Shown here: piece by piece, positions 56,905-64,000 of the stretch
How the letters are laid out: each line of letters opens with the position of its first letter
Numbering within the stretch: position 1 is the first letter of the stretch
Source: Megalonaias nervosa
Taxonomy: Eukaryota > Mollusca > Bivalvia > Unionida > Unionidae
Direction of reading: 5' to 3'
Assembly: GCA_016617855.1 (NCBI GenBank)
Contig: JAECUM010009305.1
Span: forward strand, 1-64,000
DNA length: 64,000 nucleotides
The notes under the pieces: generated by a model
What the model was told of the DNA's origin: nothing
The model's input: the letters and a program-made list of their open reading frames with translations, nothing else
The model's database searches: none
Program-made: the position numbers and the translations under genes

Positions 56905-59900
56905 GTAAGTTATCTGAGATTGACAGTCATAGTTATCCTTTTGCCCTTCATATCCCCATTCAGGTAAGTTATCTGAGATTGACAGTCATAGTTATCCTTT
57001 TGCCCTTCATATCCTCTTTCAGGTAATTGATCAGAGGTTGGAGTCATAGTCACCTCCCATCCTATCCCCTTTCTGGTAAATGATTTGAGATCTGGGCATC
57101 AGATATCTAATTGCTTTCTCATTAACACCTCATCATGGTCATGTGATACATATTCCAGATCCTTCCCTGGATGGCAAAGTAACATAGACTTAGTATGGGC
57201 AGGAGAGGTATTTGCTAAGATGTATCAAAAGCAATAAATATTTTCCAGAATCTAATGAATTAACAAAAATGCTAAAACCCATTGATTTTTACAATTATTT
57301 TCTCCAGAAGTTTAAATGAAATTTTTGAGAAATGGGCAGTCTTTAAAATGTTTTGGACGACCATCTTTCACTACAGGAATTTTGTTATGGCCATGCCAGA
57401 TCCATATACTAACGCCCAGTGCCTCAAACCAAGCTGAATCAAAATGGGCATCATTGTGCCTAATCCAGATACTAAAACCCAAACCCAATCCCTTAAACCA
57501 AGCAGAATCAAATGGGTATCTGTGTGCCTAATCAAGATACTAAAACCCAAACCCAGTGCCTTAAACCAAGCAGAATCAAAATGGGCATCTTTGTGCTTAA
57601 TCCATACACTAAAGCCCAATGCTTTAAACCCAGCAGAATCAGAATTTGCATCTTTGTATCTAATCCAGATACTAAAACCCAAACCCAGTCCCTTAAACCA
57701 AGTTGAATCAAAATGGGCATCATTGTGCCTAATCCAGATATTAAAACCCAAACCCAGTCCCTTAAACCAAGCAGAATCAAAATGGGTATCTGTGTGCCTA
57801 ATCCAGATACTAAAACCCAAACCCAATGCCTTAAACCAAGCAGAATCAAAATGGGCATCTGTGTGCCTAATCAAAATACTAAAACCCAAACCCAATGCCT
57901 TAAACCAAGCAGAACAAAAATGGGCATCTCTGTACCTAATCCAGATACTAAAACCCAAACCCAGTGCCTTAAACCAAGCTGAATCAAAATGGGCATCTCT
58001 GTGCTTAATCCATACACTAAAACCCAATGCTTTAAACCCAGCAGAATCAGAATTTGCATCTTTGTATCTAATCCAGATACTAAAACCCAAACCCAATCCC
58101 TTAAACCAAGTTGAATCAAAATGGGCATCATTGTGCCTAATCCAGATACTAAAACCCAAACCCAGTCCCTTAAACCAAGCAGAATCAAAATGGGTATCTG
58201 TGTGCCTAATCCAGATACTAAAACCCAAACCCAATGCCTTAAACCAAGCAGAATCAAAATGGGCATCTGTGTGCCTAATCAAAATACTAAAACCCAAACC
58301 CAATGCTTTAAACCAAGCAGAATAAAAATGGGCATCTCTGTACCTAATCCAGATACTAAAACCCAAACCCAGTGCCTTAAACCAAGCTGAATCAAAATGG
58401 GCATCTCTGTGCTTAATCCATACACTAAAACCCAATGCTTTAAACCCAGCAGAATCAGAATTTGCATCTTTGTATCTAATCCAGATACTAAAACCCAAAC
58501 CCAGTCCCTTAAACCAAGCTGAATCAAAATGGGCATCTCTGTGCTTAATCCATACACTAAAACCCAATGCTTTAAACCCAGCAGAATCAGAATTTGCATC
58601 TTTGTATCTAATCCAGATACTAAAACCCAAACCCAGTCCCTTAAACCAAGCTGAATCAAAATGGGCATCTCTGTGCTTAATCCATACACTAAAACCCAAT
58701 GCTTTAAATCCAGCAGAATCAGAATTTGCATCTTTGTATCTAATCCAGATACTAAAACCTAAACCAATCCTTTAAACCAAGCAGAATCAAAATGGGCATC
58801 ATTGTGCATAATCCAGATACTAAAACCCAAATCCAACCCCTTAAACCAAGTAGAATCAAAATGGGTATCTGTGCGCCTCATCAAGATACTAAAACCCAAA
58901 CCCAATGCCTTAAACCAAGCAGAATCAAAATGGGCATCTGTGTGCCAAATCAAAATATTAAAACCCAAACCCAATGCCTTAAACCAAGCAGATCAAAAAT
59001 GGGCATCTCTGTACCTAATCCAGATACTTAAACCCAAACCCAGTGCCTTAAACCAAACAGAATCAAAATGGGCAAATGTGTACCTGATCCAGACATTAAG
59101 ACCCAATGGCTTGAATCAAGTGGAATCTAAATGGGTATCTTTGTGCCTAATCCAGACACCAGAACCCAATGGCTTAAACCAAGCAGAATCAGAATGGGCA
59201 TTTGTGTACGTAATCCAGACATTAAAACCCAATTTCCTGAATCATGCAGAATCTAAATGGGCATTTGTGTACTTAGCCTTATAAATGATCATCATTGTTG
59301 TCACATTCATATTGATATTGGTATGTATTATCGTTTTTATTTTTATTGTTATTGTTACTCTTATTATCATGCTACTACCACTGCCATGACTACCACAAAT
59401 ATTTCCATGTTGTTGTTGTTATTTTAGCTATACTGAGCAAAGAAAGTATGACAATGACCCATCTGGGATAAAATTTACAAAGAGACAAATTTACAATAGA
59501 TTGTGCTCATAATTGGAAGGTTACTTATGTATTCAGCTGTTATTGTCTATTCAGTAAATCATTTCATATCTAGAAGGCTACACCCATTTTGTCAAGTTAG
59601 ACAATTTATTTTAACTTTTCTTTTTTCATTTTGTAAATCTGCATATGGAATACAAATGTTATGTTGCATATTTTCATTTGTAGCTCTTACTGGTCAAAGA
59701 CCGAGGAGTTTATGGCAGGCATCTGGCCTTTAACCTGGTCTGATTCACACATTTTAGAGTTTGCCTTTAAAAATTGCACATCGTGCCCACATCTTTGAGA
59801 AAGCTGCACATGTCTGGCTTAAGGGGTGGTCTGCTGTCCATCATCTGCATACTAGCACAAGTTTGTTATTGCTACCCTTTCTAAACTACTTGTAGGATTG

Positions 59901-61518
59901 CTGTGAAACTCTTCACTCTTATTCATCCCATCGTCTAGTAGGTCCTAAATGACAGTGGCCACAGTGGCCATATGGAAAATCTTGTTATTGCTAGACCTAA
60001 TGAATGATTTATTTTTTTTTTTAACTGAAATACTCCTTATGATATCTCCTAAGTCCTACAAAAATTGGTGCCGATCTGGTATCCAGTATGACCGCTACTT
60101 AGTGGCCATCTTAAAAATGATGTTATTGCTACTCCTCCAGAATAGATGCTTGCCTCAGCATGGAGTTTATCTTGAGGTAGTGGCTGTACTCCTAATTCAT
60201 CATGATTAGGCAAGTATTTTCCAAGAAACATATGATATCTTTATCATGCCTTCATAATTTGATAATGATTAGAATCCTTTTTTATCTTGAAATTTGCTTG
60301 TGTGGAATGAAAAAAAATTCAGTGATTTTTTTTTTATATATTTCAGATGGCAGAAAATATTTCGATCTCGGATTGTTGCATCTTTTTCAACATATTCACA
60401 CATCTATTTCAACGTCTTGATAGGCATTTTGTGTCTTCTCTTTTTGGGTAAGATGAGAGTTTATTTTAGGGATAATGCTTGATTGTATTTAATCAAATGA
60501 TGCTAACTTAAATAGTGTGTTATTTGAAATGGAACAGTTGCTCAGAATTTAAAAAAAAAAAGACATTTCATTGTTCTTGTTCATGAAATCCAGTATTATA
60601 TTACGAAAAACAGTAAAGAAGTATGGCTTTCTTGAATTTTAAAAAATGAGGCCCAAATTAGGGTTCAAATGTGTGCATGATAGTGAATGTACAATGATGT
60701 CCGGAATATTTTAGCAGATGCATTATCATTTTGATTCTTTTTAATGGTTTGAACCAGTATTTATTATTGCTTCATGTTTCATGGCTTGATTCAGTTTACA
60801 ACAATATGATTGGTTGTAATTAGTAGTCACTATCCTTTGTTTTATCTTAATAAAGAAGACATTAGAGATTCAGTATGGATTAGTATATCCAAATAAATCC
60901 ATGAAAAAAATAGAAAAAGATTATCCTTGTTGGAAGTATTATATACAGTGGATTCAGGATATTTATTGTCCTGTGGCTAATTAATCAGTTCTCTACTTGA
61001 TAAAGAAATCATCTTAAAACCAAAGAAGGTAAAAATGGCAGCCATTTAGTAGTAACTGTGTTGCTTCCATTTTCATGTAAGCCCAAACAACTGGGGAAGT
61101 AATGCCTGTTTTTCATTCCTTACTTAACATGTAATGATAGAAAAATGTGATTTTGTTTTTTCGTCATTAGTAGCACATTATCCTTTGAGCTAATTTATTG
61201 CTGTGGTGATTTTTTTCTGTTTCTACCATTTGTTTTTGGACACCAGATGAAGAAATTTGATATTTTCTGAAAGTAAATAGATCCACAGATTTTACAGTAA
61301 TCTCCTCTCAAGATGCTTTGCACATTTTCATGTAGATTAAATATAAAGACTTGTTGTTTGTATTTCACAGATGCTTTACGCGAGGTGAGAAAATATGATG
61401 TACCTACACAGATTGTTGATCTCAAACATAATCCTGACTCTGAGAACCTGGCCCACATGAAGCTCTTCAGGGCTCAACGGAATATTTACATTTCAGGATT
61501 TGCCTTGTTCTTGTGGTT
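56801..61518 (+). CDS. BCAP31: B-cell receptor-associated protein 31 homolog, N-terminal three coding exons, 3' part off window
   Basis: Three exons (coding from the ATG at 56813) give 113 residues plus two bases with matching phases. The family protein is an ER transmembrane chaperone/cargo receptor that sorts membrane proteins, contacts mitochondria and scaffolds caspase-8; it is about 246 residues in human. Seen: first membrane helix (residues about 6-28) starting MTLQWTFVATFLYIEIG; the conserved RWQKIFRSR loop (31-39); second helix (about 48-64); the DALREVRKYD loop (65-74); MKLFRAQRNIYISGF leading into the third helix (103 on). The coiled coil, caspase sites and ER retrieval tail are all downstream of the window. 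An upstream non-coding exon is implied by the acceptor at 56800 but not located. Intron 2 (56905-60346) holds a 69-bp minisatellite. A close paralog (BCAP29) is possible but the fit is better to BCAP31. Confidence 0.93.
56864..57095 (+). repeat. Tandem repeat of the BCAP31 exon 2 donor junction (3-4 units of 59-62 bp)
   Basis: The unit starts at the exonic GTCATAG (56864, 56926, 56985, and a decayed unit at 57043). Each unit carries a pyrimidine-rich stretch, then CAG joined to GTAA (GT at 56905, 56964, 57023; GGTAAA at 57076). Only the first donor keeps the frame; the next codon after it is TAA. Confidence 0.9.
57390..59280. repeat. 69-bp minisatellite with higher-order structure, about 27 units
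   Basis: Unit contains CCTTAAACCAAGCAGAATCA, AAATGGGCATCT, CCTAATCCAGATACTAAAAC and CCAAACCCA. A variant 62-bp unit (CCATACACTAAA, CAGAATTTGCATC) marks blocks near 57600, 58010, 58410, 58550 and 58680, the first two about 410 bp apart. Since 69 is 23 codons it opens long ORFs (442 codons minus, 293 plus), which I do not call genes. In BCAP31 intron 2. Confidence 0.93.
59281..60346. other. BCAP31 intron 2, end part, degenerate repeats
   Basis: GTGGCCA and TTGTTATTGCTA-type segments recur loosely (59855-60165), resembling an old dispersed repeat. Confidence 0.4.
60347..60447 (+). CDS. BCAP31: BCAP31 exon 3 (residues 31-65)
   Basis: Acceptor TTTCAG, donor GTAAG, phase 2 to 1. WQKIFRSRIVASFSTY followed by the second membrane helix ending GILCLLFL. 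Confidence 0.94.
60448..61370. other. BCAP31 intron 3, nothing recognised
   Basis: AT-rich, no repeats seen. Confidence 0.55.
61371..61518 (+). CDS. BCAP31: BCAP31 exon 4 (residues 65-114)
   Basis: Acceptor TTTCACAG, donor GTAAGT, phase 1 to 2. DALREVRKYD and MKLFRAQRNIYISGFALF are close to the vertebrate protein. Confidence 0.96.
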
Positions 61519-62058
61519 GTAAGTGATTTAATATTTATTATTTTACATTAACCGTACATCATGATATACAAATTTTAGTACATCATATTGCTATTTCAGA
61601 CTTTGGCATTAGGTGGATAAAATCATAGAACTGGTGTAAAGCACAGATTCTTGAATATGATTTAATTAGGGATTGAACCCTGAACCAAAGAGGTGCACAA
61701 CAAATGTTTCAGTGATATACTATCCAGGAGCCCAGCCCAGTTGATGGAAATGTTTAGCAGACTGTGTAACATAAACTTATATCTTTTGATATGAGAAATC
61801 TACCTTTTCCTGTCCTTCAAAAAAATCACACTAGTATGATTTTGATGTATTGTAAATAATGATATTTTAGTGTACAGTATTAAATTTATGAGAATTTAGT
61901 TTATGCAGTATGCTTGTGACAAAAGTTCTTTATGATTTATTGATTAACTGTGCAACTCTCCCTTGGTATAGTGTGGTACTTGAGATCCATAACCATCAGT
62001 TGTGTTATATAGAGAACTGTATTATATTGAGGACAGCATTATATAAGTAACCATGTTA
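61519..62058. other. BCAP31 intron 4 start, nothing recognised
   Basis: No feature before the pogo-like element. Confidence 0.55.
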
Positions 62059-62060
62059 TA

Positions 62061-63724
62061 CAGTAGAACCTGTCATGAGCGACCTCTGCTATGAGCGACC
62101 ACCTGTCATGTACGACCACAATCGTAATGCACTGATCGATTTTATTATATAAACGCTCTGCTATGAGCGACCACCTGCTGAACGCGACCAGCGACCGCGA
62201 TTTCTTGGCAAAATATGCATTTCGACACTGCTATGAACGACCGCATCACAAAAAAACGAGGATAAACTCCACCAACCTTTATTTAATCCCTGTAAGAACA
62301 ACCGCTCATACCGTTCTAAATATATAAAAAATAAAAAAAAAATAAAAAATAAGCTGGCTACCGATCTCTGACTTTTTGTTAGCTAGGCTTATAGTGATTT
62401 AAAGTTTCTGTCGTAAACCAGACTAAAGTATATGTAGATTATTTCCTAGCCTGGTTCCCTGCTTCGTATGCTCCCTGTGTTGTTCTCCGGTATTCGTATA
62501 GGGGTGAGGAACGCAGAAAGCATACAGAGCAGGGAACCAGACTAATTATTCCCGCACTTAACTTGCTTCCTGGCCGTTGTAGGACCTGGCATCCCTATGA
62601 CGACTGTATCGCGAGAACAGACAGACACCAGTGACCTTTATGTAATCAATTATTACAACGACCGCTTGATTAGTATAGATTGTTCTGATCAAAAACAAAC
62701 ATAAAAGGAATATTAAAAAAAAGGATTGTTGCTACCGGTGATAGATGCTACAGTCCGTAAACCAGGCTAATGTACATGTCATGAAATGCCGCTGAAGTGC
62801 CAAAGTTGACAAAGTGGCCGCATATATTGTTTGTCTCGAGTTAATCGGTATTGCCGGGGGTGAATAAGGTCATTATCTATTAAACCAGCAAGAGAGAATC
62901 ATTTGCTGGATTTGACTGATAGTGCTCAAGACTTGTGATGTTTGTTCCCCCCCCCATGTTAAGTGATGACATCCCAATCACAAAGCTGTCGTCTATTCAA
63001 GTTGCTGCGACCGGGTTACACACTTTGCTTACAGAGTTAATCCCTGTATGTCATCTTTTAATGAAGCCGTTGACTTTTGTCACTGAGTAAATGGTCCTGT
63101 TTCTGGATGAGATAATTGTTTTTTTTTTTTTTATTTTTTTTTTTTAATTGTTAGATATGCAATGCACATGTATAGATTTTTCATATTTTCCCACAGCCAC
63201 CGTCTTTACGTTCGATATTACAACTGAGCACTAATAATTTTAACATCTAGAATTTTAATAACAATGGACGAACCTCCAACTAAAAAGAGACAAATTTTAA
63301 TGCTGGAGAAAATAATTATTGTAACTGAAAGAAGTGAAAAAGTGCAGACCACTCACAAAAAAGTGGTTTAAACGTTGGTAAAACAAATTTAGGTTGTTAT
63401 AAAGGAAAACGAGTAATTCAGAAACAATTTCATATGCTAAAATATGTGATCTTCAAATGTAAATGTGATTTCATGTTTAATGATAGAAGTATATCTTTAT
63501 TACAATATAATTTTGTTTTTAGATGAATGCATACAATATTTTAGCAACAACTACTAATAAAGAATAGAATATATGTACAGTGATTGTGGTTATTTTTCTT
63601 GAAATTGTTCTGAAACTGGACCTTGGAAACGTATTTTTGTACAAACCTGCTATGAAAGACCACCTGTCTTGAGAGACCGCTTTTTGTTGGCAGAAGGGGT
63701 GGTCTCTCATAACAGGTTTTACTG
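62061..63724 (+). mobile_element. Non-autonomous pogo/Tigger-like DNA transposon, copy 2
   Basis: CAGTAGAACCTGTCATGAG to AACAGGTTTTACTG with TA duplications (62059-62060, 63725-63726). Aligns along its length to the reverse complement of copy 1. An ATG at 63264 opens MDEPPTKKRQILMLEKIIIV and stops after about 35 codons. It lies in BCAP31 intron 4. Confidence 0.87.
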
Positions 63725-64000
63725 TATTATTATTGTTTGAATACCTTATGCTTTTTCTCTATTTTCTCTCTATCCTTACTTACCTCACATATCGATTTAA
63801 GGCAGTGAGTGTAAAATTACAGCTATCGGATACCTTATCGAACGTGTGCATTGAAAGAATATAAAATGATTTATAATTCTTGTTTCAAAAGGTTAAAATA
63901 AAAAATAAAACAAACACATGTAAAAGCTAATATTTAATTACCAGATTACAGTATTGACCTTGATTTATCAAATACTAGGAAAGAAACACTGTCAGAAAAT

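Noticed and set aside
57371..58699. 442-codon minus-strand ORF and 293-codon plus-strand ORF
   Set aside because: Produced by the 69-bp array inside BCAP31 intron 2; several frames are open at once, which is expected for such repeats and not for a gene.

Overview
This is a eukaryotic nuclear window, AT-rich, with long introns, GT-AG splicing and many tandem and dispersed repeats. The repeat set (tRNA-headed SINEs with CA-rich or AAC tails, LINE remnants, short-TIR MITEs, and the AGGTCA/TGACCT-bearing and 'GGGGCATAA'-type repeats that I associate with molluscs) together with the protein similarities suggests a bivalve mollusc, perhaps a clam. The species is an inference and cannot be fixed from this window.

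Only two genes can be supported, both by exons joined across GT-AG introns with matching phases. Almost the whole left three quarters (2611-48137, minus strand) is IQCA1/DRC11, an IQ-motif and AAA-domain subunit of the ciliary nexin-dynein regulatory complex. Seventeen coding exons give 788 codons in one uninterrupted frame. Only the last C-terminal exon lies beyond the left edge. The AAA core has degenerate Walker A and B motifs. The right part (56801-61518, plus strand) holds the first three coding exons of BCAP31, the ER membrane cargo receptor and apoptosis adaptor. The remainder lies past the right edge. The two genes are head to head, about 8.7 kb apart, with a promoter-like zone near 48.2-48.6 kb.

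The introns and the intergenic gap carry: two inverted 1.6-kb pogo/Tigger-like elements with TA target duplications and a relic of a transposase N-terminus (7366-8983 and 62061-63724); one hAT MITE with an 8-bp target duplication; at least two tRNA-derived SINE families; a palindromic MITE family with five full copies and one partial copy; a jockey/CR1-type LINE with two 5'-truncated copies; two other LINE ends; an unnamed 1.4-kb dispersed repeat in three copies; and about a dozen minisatellite arrays with units of 21-90 bp. Several arrays are open in many frames and produce long but meaningless ORFs (up to 442 codons).

The most unusual signal is that four separate exon-intron junctions are themselves tandemly duplicated. 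These are the donor of BCAP31 exon 2 (3-4 copies), the donor of DRC11 exon 7 (12 extra copies, making a minisatellite), and the acceptors of DRC11 exons 4 and 17 (one extra copy each). Each copy keeps a splice-like dinucleotide, and using it would shift the frame or hit a stop. Microsatellites also start within about 4-15 bp of two other donors. No CRISPR array, rRNA, functional tRNA, bacterial gene or novel multi-gene system was found.
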